A stretch of DNA of 8,638 nt from Spirochaetaceae bacterium. GTDB lineage: Bacteria > Spirochaetota > Spirochaetia > Spirochaetales_E > Spirochaetaceae_B. The DNA lies in the NCBI GenBank assembly GCA_003249275.1, contig QKJO01000047.1, positions 1 to 8,638 of the forward strand. The letters are read 5' to 3'. Position numbers and translations under genes: made by a program. Position 1 is the stretch's first letter. Each line of letters starts with the position of its first letter. The notes under the pieces were generated by a model. The model was not told the origin of the DNA. It made no database searches and was given only the letters and a program-made list of their open reading frames with translations. Shown here piece after piece: positions 1 to 5,810 of the stretch.

Positions 1-587
1 AAGGAGCGGATATAAAGACTTTTTCCATCCAGGCCGTCCGGATTTCCCGCCACCTGAATCCAGGCACAGGAGATCAGATGGGCTGCTATGAGAATCCAGA
101 AGATCAGGAGACTCATCCGTATAAAGCTGGGATTCAGACGTTTGTTGTTTCTGATTCTGCCGATTGTCCTCCGAATCCTCAACAGTTTGAGAAGCCGGAA
201 CAAATTCAGGAGATAGGCAACCCTGATGACGGACTGATCCGTCGAGATGGACAGAATCATAAAAAAAGGAATGGCTGCAATGATATCCACCGTCAGTGCA
301 GACCTGAAATACCTGTTGCGGATACTGTCCCTGTCGGTGATCAGTTCCCTCTGTTCCGTATAGGCCGTGTGGGATTCAACCAGAATATCGGAAATGAAAA
401 TCATGGAAATCAGAAAATCAAAAATCAGAAAGAGTCCGGTCATCGGGATATTGAATACTGTGACCAGGGGGATCAGAAGCGTCAGTACCAGTGTCAGAAG
501 CAGAATAAAAGCATCCCAGGTGATCTTGCCGGGAGTTTCGGGATTAATAACGGGAATCTTCATATTCTCCATTATCGGTGCAACCAT
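1..587 (-). CDS. Voltage-sensor ion channel (CNG/EAG-like), N-terminal part, cut by window edge
   Basis: The minus-strand frame is open from ATG at 587 to the window edge, giving 195 residues with no stop. The layout is that of a six-TM channel. S1 is around residues 22-45 and S2 around 50-72. S3 is around 94-113, with the typical Asp-101 and an IPFF end. S4 is around 119-145, with Arg/Lys repeating about every third residue (RLLKLLRIRR at 131-140). S5 is around 155-180, with an AHLISCAW motif (169-176) like the AHW.AC.W motif of EAG/HCN/CNG and bacterial cyclic-nucleotide-gated channels. The pore, selectivity filter and any cNMP-binding domain lie outside the window, so ion choice and gating ligand are unknown. 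The start is uncertain: ATG at 587, 572 and 563 are in frame. None has an ideal ribosome binding site, and only 563 has a GGAG, placed close by. An in-frame stop lies just upstream of 587. The gene is divergent from the Nudix gene. Confidence 0.85.
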   Translation of the reverse strand, partial: MVAPIMENMKIPVINPETPGKITWDAFILLLTLVLTLLIPLVTVFNIPMTGLFLIFDFLISMIFISDILVESHTAYTEQRELITDRDSIRNRYFRSALTVDIIAAIPFFMILSISTDQSVIRVAYLLNLFRLLKLLRIRRTIGRIRNNKRLNPSFIRMSLLIFWILIAAHLISCAWIQVAGNPDGLDGKSLYIRS

Positions 588-608
588 TTATGAACTGTAA
601 AACTAATC

Positions 609-637
609 TTTAACGGCTCTTTGTAAAGATGTATACT
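609..637 (+). promoter_or_regulatory. Predicted sigma70-type promoter of the Nudix gene
   Basis: A -35-like TTTAAC (609-614, 3/6 match) and a -10 TATACT (632-637, 5/6 match) are separated by 17 bases, about 50 bases before the Nudix start. It lies in the divergent gap shared with the channel gene. This is consensus reading only. Confidence 0.4.
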
Positions 638-687
638 TTGGCCTGATTAATGCAGAGAATCGGCAGAGCCGGCGGAATGGGGTGACT

Positions 688-1218
688 ATGGAAAACAACG
701 GAACAGAGGAAGAGATTTTCGATCATGTGGATGAGGCGGACCGGGTTATCGGCCGGAACCGGAGGAGTGTTTTTCATGGTCATCCCGATATGATCCACCG
801 GGTGGCTCACGTTCTTGTGTTCGATCTGGAGGGAAGGCTCTACCTGCAGAAAAGGAGCGTCCACAAGGATGTCCAGCCCGGCAAATGGGATACCTCCGTG
901 GGCGGTCATGTGGACAGCGGTGAAAGCTACGAAGAAGCCGGTTACAGGGAAATGAGAGAGGAGCTGGGCATAGAAGGAGCCGGACTGGAATTCCTTCACA
1001 AGTATCTTCACCGGAACAGTTTTGAATCCGAGTATGTTTCCACCTACCGCTGTATATGGAACGGTCCGATTGAGTTTGACAGAGACGAAATCGACGACGG
1101 CCGCTTCTGGTCCCTGGAAGAGATCGAATCTTCCGACCCCGCCGTCTTCACACCGAATTTCCTGGATGAACTGTCCCGGTATAAAGCTCTTACCGGCCGC
1201 CGGAACGGATCACTGTGA
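688..1218 (+). CDS. Nudix hydrolase, YfcD/IDI-like
   Basis: This 176-residue protein has a full Nudix box, GX5EX7REUXEEXGU: G73, E79, then REMREELGI at 87-95. The opening FDHVDEADRVIGRNRR, then IHRVAHV and QKRSVHKDVQPGKWDTSVGGH, are the style of the YfcD/isopentenyl-diphosphate-isomerase branch. The length is close to that of YfcD. It should hydrolyse a nucleoside-diphosphate-linked substrate with Mg2+ in the cytoplasm, but the substrate is unknown. It is probably not a true IDI isomerase: the catalytic Cys of IDI (in NSVCGH) is replaced by Gly-72 here (TSVGGH). I chose ATG 688 because GGGGTGA (679-685) fits the anti-Shine-Dalgarno sequence at good spacing. A GTG at 682 in the same frame would add two residues. 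The 3' end overlaps the converging small gene by 9 bases. Confidence 0.9.
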   Translation: MENNGTEEEIFDHVDEADRVIGRNRRSVFHGHPDMIHRVAHVLVFDLEGRLYLQKRSVHKDVQPGKWDTSVGGHVDSGESYEEAGYREMREELGIEGAGLEFLHKYLHRNSFESEYVSTYRCIWNGPIEFDRDEIDDGRFWSLEEIESSDPAVFTPNFLDELSRYKALTGRRNGSL

Positions 1219-1231
1219 TTTCGGTTTTTTT
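1205..1231 (+). terminator. Weak possible terminator after the Nudix gene
   Basis: A T7 run (1225-1231) follows the Nudix stop directly, preceded by a poor interrupted inverted repeat (AACGGATCA against TGATTTCGGTT). The stem is imperfect and partly coding on both strands, so only weak termination is plausible. Confidence 0.25.
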
Positions 1232-1470
1232 CTGAGAGGCATCCACCAGGAGTATCCGAAGAGGAGGGTCATGACCATGGACTGGCCTTTCGAAAAATTA
1301 TGCTCCTCTCCGATTCCTGCTGAAACGAACAGGAACTGGGCAAGCTGAAAAACCATGAAAACCGCCAGACCGGTCCACCCGTCCATTCCCTGAAATTCCA
1401 GACCCCTGTAGATGAGGATCGTCCAGAGGCCTATATGCAGAGCCTGCTGAATCCGCCAGATGAAAATCAT
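1210..1470 (-). CDS. Small hydrophobic protein of unknown function
   Basis: I do not recognise the family. The 86 residues look like a real small membrane protein. There are two likely TM helices at about 9-24 and 33-53, a shorter hydrophobic stretch rich in aromatics at 64-78 (LLFGYSWWMPL), and a basic tail, RKKPKSQ. The start at 1470 is supported by GGAG (1479-1482) eight bases upstream. The gene converges on the Nudix gene and overlaps its end by 9 bases. It follows oadB on the same strand but is separated by a strong terminator, so it is probably a separate unit. A tiny 8-codon reading frame with its own strong ribosome binding site (GGAGGGG, 1498-1504) runs from 1493 to 1467, and its stop overlaps this start as ATGA, which could couple translation. 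I saw no convincing promoter. Confidence 0.6.
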   Translation of the reverse strand: MIFIWRIQQALHIGLWTILIYRGLEFQGMDGWTGLAVFMVFQLAQFLFVSAGIGEEHNFSKGQSMVMTLLFGYSWWMPLRKKPKSQ

Positions 1471-1559
1471 TGCCGAGTCTCCATGAGAGTCATTCTACCC
1501 CTCCGGGACGAAGAATCCGGGTGAGGTCTATGATTGTTTCATGGAGATCCTGTGAACAG

Positions 1560-1582
1560 AAAAAAACCGCCCCGAAAGGCGG
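1560..1582 (-). terminator. Rho-independent terminator of the oad operon
   Basis: Read on the minus strand, the stem CCGCC, a 6-base loop TTTCGG and the arm GGCGG are followed directly by seven T (1566-1560). It begins about 23 bases after the oadB stop, in the right orientation to end oadG-oadA-oadB transcripts. The plus-strand side has only ATTCTTTT, so any bidirectional action is weak. Confidence 0.9.
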
Positions 1583-1605
1583 ATTCTTTTAAAAGGTTCT
1601 GATCA

Positions 1606-2835
1606 TCAGCCCAGAACGGGAACCAGAGCCAGGAGGATACCGGCCGCTACTGCGGAACCGATAACACCGGCTACGTTGGGACCCATGGCATGCATGAGCA
1701 GGTAGTTGTTGGGGTTGGCTTCCAGACCCACCTTATTGGAAACGCGGGCTGCCATGGGTACGGCAGAAACACCGGCGGAACCGATCAGGGGGTTGATGGG
1801 AGTCTTGGACAGCTTGTTCATCAGCTTGGCCAGAAGAACACCGGAAGCGGTACCGATACAGAAGGCGATCAGACCGAGAGCCAGAATACCCAGGGTATTC
1901 AGGTTCAGGAACTGGGCAGCCTGCATCTTGGAACCGACGGCCAGACCCAGCATGATGGTGACGATGTTGATCAGAGCATTCTGCATGGTGTCGGAAAGTC
2001 TGTTGGTTACACCGCACTCTTTTGCCAGGTTTCCGAACATCAGTGAACCCAGAAGAGGTGTCGCACTGGGGAGAAGAAGGATACAGGCCACAAGTACGGT
2101 CAGAGGGAAAATGATCTTTTCCGTCTTGGTGACGTGGCGGAGCTGCTCCATCTTGATTTCCCGCTCTTCCTTGGTTGTCAGAGCCTTCATGATGGGAGGC
2201 TGGATGATGGGAACCAGGGCCATGTAGGAATAGGCCGCAACGGCAATCGCACCCAGGAGGCCGGGAGAGAGTCTGGAAGCTACGAAGATAGCCGTAGGAC
2301 CGTCCGCACCGCCGATGATTCCGATTGAGGCCGCATCGTAGAGGTTGAAGGTAATCCCGGGCATAAACTCACCCAGCGCCACAGCACCCAGAAGGGCAAT
2401 GAAGATTCCGAACTGGGCTGCCGCACCGAGAAGCAGAGTCTTGGGGTTTGCCAAGAGGGGTCCGAAGTCGGTCATGGCTCCTACTCCCATGAAAATCAGG
2501 AGGGGGAAGAGGCCGCTTGTAACACCCATGTCGTAAAACATGCCGATAAAACCGCCGGTAACATTATGAAGGTGCAGGGCTCCTTCGGAAAAATCACCGA
2601 CGAGACTGATATGAGCCGCAATTTCCGCAAAGGGAATGTTGCTCAGGATTGCTCCCATTCCGATGGGAACGAGAAGCAGAGGTTCAAATTCTTTCTTAAT
2701 GGCCAGATAGAGGAGGACGAACCCTACCGCAATCATGACCAGGTTGCCCCAGCCTCCGGCCTGAAGAAAGCCGAAAATACCGGTGCTTAACCAGAGCTCC
2801 CTGAAGGAAGCTGCCATTGTCTGTCCGAATGTCAT
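1606..2835 (-). CDS. oadB: Na+-translocating decarboxylase, beta subunit
   Basis: This 409-residue polytopic membrane protein belongs to the OadB/GcdB/MmdB family, which couples decarboxylation of carboxybiotin to Na+ export. Signature stretches are [14 protein letters not shown] (114-127), [18 protein letters not shown] (167-184), [19 protein letters not shown] (348-366) and [14 protein letters not shown] (377-390). The residues known to matter in Klebsiella OadB (Asp203, Tyr229, Asn373, Gly377, Ser382, Arg389) appear as Asp178, Tyr204, Asn348, Gly352, Ser357 and Arg364, all at a constant offset of 25. The pump therefore looks intact. Beta subunits alone do not tell oxaloacetate, methylmalonyl-CoA and glutaconyl-CoA pumps apart; the name rests on the adjacent OadA-type alpha subunit. 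AGGAG lies 10 bases before the ATG. It is the last gene of the operon, 76 bases after oadA and before a terminator. Confidence 0.95.
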   Translation of the reverse strand: MTFGQTMAASFRELWLSTGIFGFLQAGGWGNLVMIAVGFVLLYLAIKKEFEPLLLVPIGMGAILSNIPFAEIAAHISLVGDFSEGALHLHNVTGGFIGMFYDMGVTSGLFPLLIFMGVGAMTDFGPLLANPKTLLLGAAAQFGIFIALLGAVALGEFMPGITFNLYDAASIGIIGGADGPTAIFVASRLSPGLLGAIAVAAYSYMALVPIIQPPIMKALTTKEEREIKMEQLRHVTKTEKIIFPLTVLVACILLLPSATPLLGSLMFGNLAKECGVTNRLSDTMQNALINIVTIMLGLAVGSKMQAAQFLNLNTLGILALGLIAFCIGTASGVLLAKLMNKLSKTPINPLIGSAGVSAVPMAARVSNKVGLEANPNNYLLMHAMGPNVAGVIGSAVAAGILLALVPVLG

Positions 2836-2857
2836 ACTTTAAATACTCCTAATGTCT

Positions 2858-2885
2858 ACCAGGGCAATGGAAGTACCGCCCTGGT
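2858..2885 (-). promoter_or_regulatory. Intercistronic hairpin upstream of oadB
   Basis: A perfect 8-base inverted repeat, ACCAGGGC and GCCCTGGT, has a 12-base loop in the oadA-oadB gap and ends just before the oadB ribosome binding site. There is no T run after it, so it is not a classic terminator. It may act as an RNA stabiliser, a processing site or a translation tuner. Confidence 0.55.
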
Positions 2886-2888
2886 GAT

Positions 2889-2915
2889 CTAAGGCACGAG
2901 GCCAAAGGGCCTTAG
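2889..2915 (-). promoter_or_regulatory. Hairpin across the oadA stop codon
   Basis: The inverted repeat CTAAGGC and GCCTTAG (7 bases, 13-base loop) includes the oadA stop codon TAA (2912-2914). An alternative inner stem, GGCC/GGCC, is possible. It stands immediately before the second hairpin (2858-2885) in the transcript and is not followed by T residues. Confidence 0.45.
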
Positions 2916-4702
2916 CCGATTTCAATCAGAGCCTGTCCGGCAGTAACCTGATCTCCCTGAGATACGGAAATGGCTTTTACTGTTCCGGAAACGGGAGAAG
3001 AAACGGGTGTTTCCATCTTCATGGCTTCGAGAACTATGACTTCATCGCCTTCAGAAACGCTGTCGCCTACGGCAACTGGAATCCTCAGTACAAGACCGGG
3101 CATGGGAGCATTGACAGATTTTGATTCACCGCCGGCTGCTGCAGGAGCTGCCGCACTGATACCGTCTGCGATGGAAATGTCATAGCTTGTTCCGTTGACA
3201 ACGGCCTTGTTGCCGTCCAGTTTCACACCGTAGGACTTGCCGTTAACGGTCACTGTGTAACCGTCTGCGGAAACGGCACCGGAGGCAGCCGCTTTCTTGG
3301 CATTCTTCATGATGTTGACTTTGGCTTCGCCCTTGAGGAACATGATTCCCTTGTCTTCACAGGCTGCGGCGATAAAGATATTTTCATCCGACAGATCTGT
3401 AATGCCGTTGTCGAGCAGCATCTTCTTGGCCGCTTCGATTCCGAGCTTGGGGTTTTTGTCGTTGATGTCGATAACTTTTGCGGTTGTGGGTTCCATACCC
3501 ATCTGTTCCTGACAGATCTTTACGATTTCGGGGTCCGGTGCAACGGGAGTCTTACCGAAGTAGCCGAGAACCATTTTTCCGTAACCGTCGGCAATCTTCT
3601 TGTAGGGTCCGAACATCACGTTGTTGAATGCCTGCTGGAAGTAGAACTGTGAAACGGGAGTTACGGAAGTTCCGAATCCGCCCTTCATTACTACATCGCC
3701 CATGGCTTTTGTAATTTCGGGGAATTTGTCCATCAGACCGTTGTCTCTGAGCATCTGTGTGTTGGCTGTCAGAGCACCGCCGGGAAGGGGGCTGAAGGGG
3801 ATGATGGGGTTGACCATGGTCGCTTCGGGGGGCAGGAAGTATTCGGACATGCACTCTGCGAAAATCTCTTCCACTTCCATGATGGCTTCGGGATCGATGC
3901 CCAGGTCGTAGTCGGTTCCTCTGAGGGCGTGCCACATGGTCATCACATCGGGCTGACAGGTTCCGCCGGAAACGGGGGTCAGAGAAAGGTCAACCTGGCT
4001 GGCTCCGGCTTCGATGGCTGTGACGTACTGCTGGATGGATACACCGGCTGTTTCGTGGGAGTGGAAAACGAGGTTCATATCGGGGCCGAGAAGTTCTCTG
4101 GCCGCTTTGATGGTCTCACCGACGATTCTGGGAGTAGTTGTACCGGAGGCATCTTTGAAACAGACTGAGTCATAGGGGATGCCTGCATCAAGGATCTGCT
4201 TCAGAACACCGATGTAGAAATCCTTGTCATGAGCACCGGTGGCTCCGGGAGGAAGAGCCATCATGGTGACAACCACTTCGTGTCTCAGGCCGGCATCGTG
4301 AATACACTGACCCGAGTAGATCAGGTTCTCGACGTCATTGAGAGCGTCGAAGTTTCTGATCGTTGTGATACCGTGTTTTTTGAACAGCTTGGCGTGGAGG
4401 TTGATGATGTCGCTGGACTGGGAGCTGAGACCTACAACGTTGACGCCTCTGGCGAGGGTCTGAAGGTCCGCATCGGGTCCGGCAGCCTTTCTGAATTCGT
4501 CCATCATATCGAAGGCACTTTCATTTCCGTAGAAGAAAGGGGCCTGGAAACGGGCACCGCCGCCGGCTTCGAAATGCTTGATTCCTGCTTTGGACGCTGC
4601 TTCTACGGCAGGCAGGAAGTCTTTTGTGAGAACACGGGCTCCGTATACAGACTGAAATCCGTCACGGAAGGCTGTACACATAAAATTAACGCGCTTTTTC
4701 AT
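2912..4702 (-). CDS. oadA: Biotin-dependent decarboxylase alpha subunit (OadA-type, divergent)
   Basis: At 596 residues this has the usual OadA length. Domains: a TIM-barrel carboxyltransferase (about 1-270), the PYC/OadA conserved region (about 285-480), an association segment (481-514), a very short Ala/Pro/Gly linker (515-526) and a biotinyl domain (528-596). The biotin site is EAMKM with Lys562, 34 residues from the end. Metal and catalytic residues fit the family: Asp14 (RDGFQS), Lys183 (FKDASG), His214 and His216 (FHSHETAG), and Thr348 in VTPVSQ. The protein moves the carboxyl group of the substrate, normally oxaloacetate, onto biotin, with OadB releasing CO2. The sequence is divergent: the usual RDAHQS is RDGFQS, and LESWGGATFD is FEAGGGARFQ. 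The substrate is therefore inferred. There is a 16-base gap from oadG. AAGAGG lies 10 bases before the ATG. Confidence 0.92.
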   Translation of the reverse strand: MKKRVNFMCTAFRDGFQSVYGARVLTKDFLPAVEAASKAGIKHFEAGGGARFQAPFFYGNESAFDMMDEFRKAAGPDADLQTLARGVNVVGLSSQSSDIINLHAKLFKKHGITTIRNFDALNDVENLIYSGQCIHDAGLRHEVVVTMMALPPGATGAHDKDFYIGVLKQILDAGIPYDSVCFKDASGTTTPRIVGETIKAARELLGPDMNLVFHSHETAGVSIQQYVTAIEAGASQVDLSLTPVSGGTCQPDVMTMWHALRGTDYDLGIDPEAIMEVEEIFAECMSEYFLPPEATMVNPIIPFSPLPGGALTANTQMLRDNGLMDKFPEITKAMGDVVMKGGFGTSVTPVSQFYFQQAFNNVMFGPYKKIADGYGKMVLGYFGKTPVAPDPEIVKICQEQMGMEPTTAKVIDINDKNPKLGIEAAKKMLLDNGITDLSDENIFIAAACEDKGIMFLKGEAKVNIMKNAKKAAASGAVSADGYTVTVNGKSYGVKLDGNKAVVNGTSYDISIADGISAAAPAAAGGESKSVNAPMPGLVLRIPVAVGDSVSEGDEVIVLEAMKMETPVSSPVSGTVKAISVSQGDQVTAGQALIEIG

Positions 4703-4718
4703 CGGAATCTAACCTCTT

Positions 4719-4931
4719 TTAAGATTGGGTGTGAGCTTTCACTGCAGCAATAGCTACAGCAATTTCTACATCAGCGGATGACTTTCTGACGGCGGGAGCA
4801 GCCGGTTTTTCCTGCTCAGGGAAAAACTTCAGGACTAATTTGGACATATTTGTTGTAGTAAAAACCAAAAGAGTCAGAAACAGAAACACCACAGACATAC
4901 CGACAATGGTTATTATCAGACCATTTACCAT
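4719..4931 (-). CDS. oadG: Na+-translocating decarboxylase, gamma subunit
   Basis: This short protein of 70 residues has one N-terminal TM helix (about 4-26), a Lys/Pro/Ala hinge (FFPEQEKPAAPAVRK) and a C-terminal segment (ADVEIAVAIAAVKAH) typical of OadG, ending with His67. OadG ties the alpha subunit to the membrane beta subunit and, in Klebsiella, binds Zn2+ through C-terminal Asp and His residues. Only one His is present here, so metal binding may be weaker or different. I chose ATG 4931 because GAGGAG sits 7 bases upstream. An in-frame TTG at 4946 would use part of that ribosome binding site as codons and is unlikely. It is first in oadG-oadA-oadB, a common order for these pumps. Confidence 0.88.
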   Translation of the reverse strand: MVNGLIITIVGMSVVFLFLTLLVFTTTNMSKLVLKFFPEQEKPAAPAVRKSSADVEIAVAIAAVKAHTQS

Positions 4932-5021
4932 ACAGATGCTCCTCAAGATATTTATTTAATGCCCCGTATGCAGTTAAGAAATCATATTTCCGGATTCAGG
5001 CAGCATCGGGACTCACTATTG

Positions 5022-5047
5022 TGAATCGATCAGCAATTAGCGATTCA
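5022..5047 (-). promoter_or_regulatory. Inverted repeat at the predicted start of the oad transcript
   Basis: A perfect 7-base inverted repeat, TGAATCG and CGATTCA, has a 12-base spacer and begins about where the transcript from the 5054-5083 promoter should start. It could be a 5' stabilising hairpin in the ~115-nt oad leader or a repressor operator at +1. The rest of the leader (4932-5021) shows no structure I recognise. Confidence 0.45.
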
Positions 5048-5053
5048 TGGTAA

Positions 5054-5083
5054 AATATAGTTGAAAACGATGGAGGGTGACAA
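5054..5083 (-). promoter_or_regulatory. Predicted sigma70-type promoter of oadGAB
   Basis: Minus-strand TTGTCA (5078-5083, 5/6 match) and TATATT (5054-5059, 5/6 match) have an 18-base spacer. The start would fall near 5047, some 115 bases before oadG. The -35 overlaps the first of two GGTGA repeats 20 bases apart. Confidence 0.55.
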
Positions 5084-5105
5084 GCCCCGCCAGCCGGTGA
5101 GACCC

Positions 5106-5127
5106 CCTCAAAAAGGGCATTTTGAGG
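5106..5127. repeat. Perfect 8-base inverted repeat between the OMP gene and the oad promoter
   Basis: CCTCAAAA and TTTTGAGG flank a 6-base loop (AGGGCA). It lies about 35 bases after the stop of the upstream beta-barrel gene. On the minus strand it is followed by GGGTC rather than T residues, so it is a poor intrinsic terminator. It could still protect the 3' end of the OMP mRNA or be a protein site. Confidence 0.5.
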
Positions 5128-5161
5128 AAAAATACAAAGTTTTACTTTCTGTCAGGAATAA

Positions 5162-5770
5162 TCAGAACTTCAATCCGATTCCGACCGTCATATCCAGAGT
5201 CACATAGGACAGGGATATCTCGGAACTGCCCCGTTCAGCCCGGCCTCCGTAGGAGGAGTAGCCCATATCAAAAATAAAGGAAAACCGGACAGACCGGCTG
5301 TAGTAGAAGGGTAGATCGACTCCCCCGCCCAGAAAATAATAGAAACCGCCTGCGGTATCCGTATACTTGTCATCGAAACTGCTGTTTCCTCTGACAAAGG
5401 CGTATCCGGCGGAAGCCTTGATGTAAACCGGCAGTTCCGTGGCGGGGATGAAGGCTTTGATCGAGCCGTACAACGGCTGCCAGCTGAGGGATTCTCCGTC
5501 AGAGTACTCCCTGGGAAACAGATACTTGAATCCGATACCGGCCTGAAAACTGTCCCCCGCATCGATAAAGAATTCCTGGCACAGGGAAACTCCCGAACTC
5601 CTTGCGGTGCTGTTTTCGAATCTGCCGACGGGATCGTATCCGGCCGCCGTCAGAGACAGGACATTCCCGAAGTCGCCGGAACGGGCTTCAACAGCAGAAA
5701 GGGCGGCCGTGAGAAGAAGGAGGGCAAGGAGGGAGGCCCTTATTTTCATGACAAATTTCAGAAATCTCAT
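5162..5770 (-). CDS. Predicted outer-membrane beta-barrel protein
   Basis: I do not recognise a named family. The 202 residues start with a basic N-terminus and a hydrophobic core (LLALLLLTAALSA), giving a signal peptide probably cut after Ala26 or Ala29. The rest alternates polar and hydrophobic residues with many Gly, Tyr and Phe (QAGIGFKYLF, IKASAGYAFV, FYYFLGGGVDLPFYY), as in small barrels of about eight strands. The last residues, TVGIGLKF, end in Phe, the usual signal for outer-membrane assembly. The start is unclear: ATG 5770 has no ribosome binding site and sits where the predicted promoter would begin transcription, so it could be leaderless. ATG 5749 (MKIRAS) gives a more typical signal peptide but also lacks a clear site. 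It lies 40 bases after the cyclase gene, on the same strand. Confidence 0.75.
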   Translation of the reverse strand: MRFLKFVMKIRASLLALLLLTAALSAVEARSGDFGNVLSLTAAGYDPVGRFENSTARSSGVSLCQEFFIDAGDSFQAGIGFKYLFPREYSDGESLSWQPLYGSIKAFIPATELPVYIKASAGYAFVRGNSSFDDKYTDTAGGFYYFLGGGVDLPFYYSRSVRFSFIFDMGYSSYGGRAERGSSEISLSYVTLDMTVGIGLKF

Positions 5771-5776
5771 GATTTT

Positions 5777-5806
5777 AGTATAAACCCTGGTCAGGGGAGG
5801 TGAAAA
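5777..5806 (-). promoter_or_regulatory. Predicted promoter of the barrel-protein gene, with palindrome in the spacer
   Basis: Minus-strand TTTTCA (5801-5806) and TATACT (5777-5782, 5/6 match) have an 18-base spacer. The spacer contains the near-perfect palindrome CCCTGACCAGGG (5785-5796), which could be an operator. Alternatively the palindrome is a weak hairpin at the end of the cyclase transcript. Confidence 0.4.
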
Positions 5807-5810
5807 GTGC

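Noticed and set aside
78..600. Plus-strand open frames of 171 and 77 residues at the left end
   Set aside because: The translations are low-complexity and Gln/Asn/Gly-rich. The opposite strand encodes a clear S1-S5 channel in the same bases, so these are shadows.
610..1011. Minus-strand frame of 133 residues opposite the Nudix gene
   Set aside because: It lies over a complete Nudix box on the plus strand and resembles no protein family.
688..1218. Isopentenyl-diphosphate delta-isomerase as the Nudix product
   Set aside because: The catalytic Cys of type I IDI is Gly here, and the Nudix box is the full hydrolase form, so a YfcD-like hydrolase is the better call.
1490..1582. Minus-strand open stretch ending HETIIDLTRILRPGGVE before a TGA that overlaps the small upstream frame
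   Set aside because: It looks protein-like, but it opens after an in-frame TAA, has no ATG, GTG or TTG start, and runs through the oad terminator hairpin.
4229..4753. Plus-strand 174-residue frame opposite oadA
   Set aside because: It overlaps conserved carboxyltransferase sequence on the other strand and has no recognisable domain.
5060..5130. A known riboswitch (fluoride, Na+, c-di-GMP or guanidine type) before oad
   Set aside because: I could not match any conserved core by eye, and the likely oad promoter lies within the block, which puts most of it outside the transcript.
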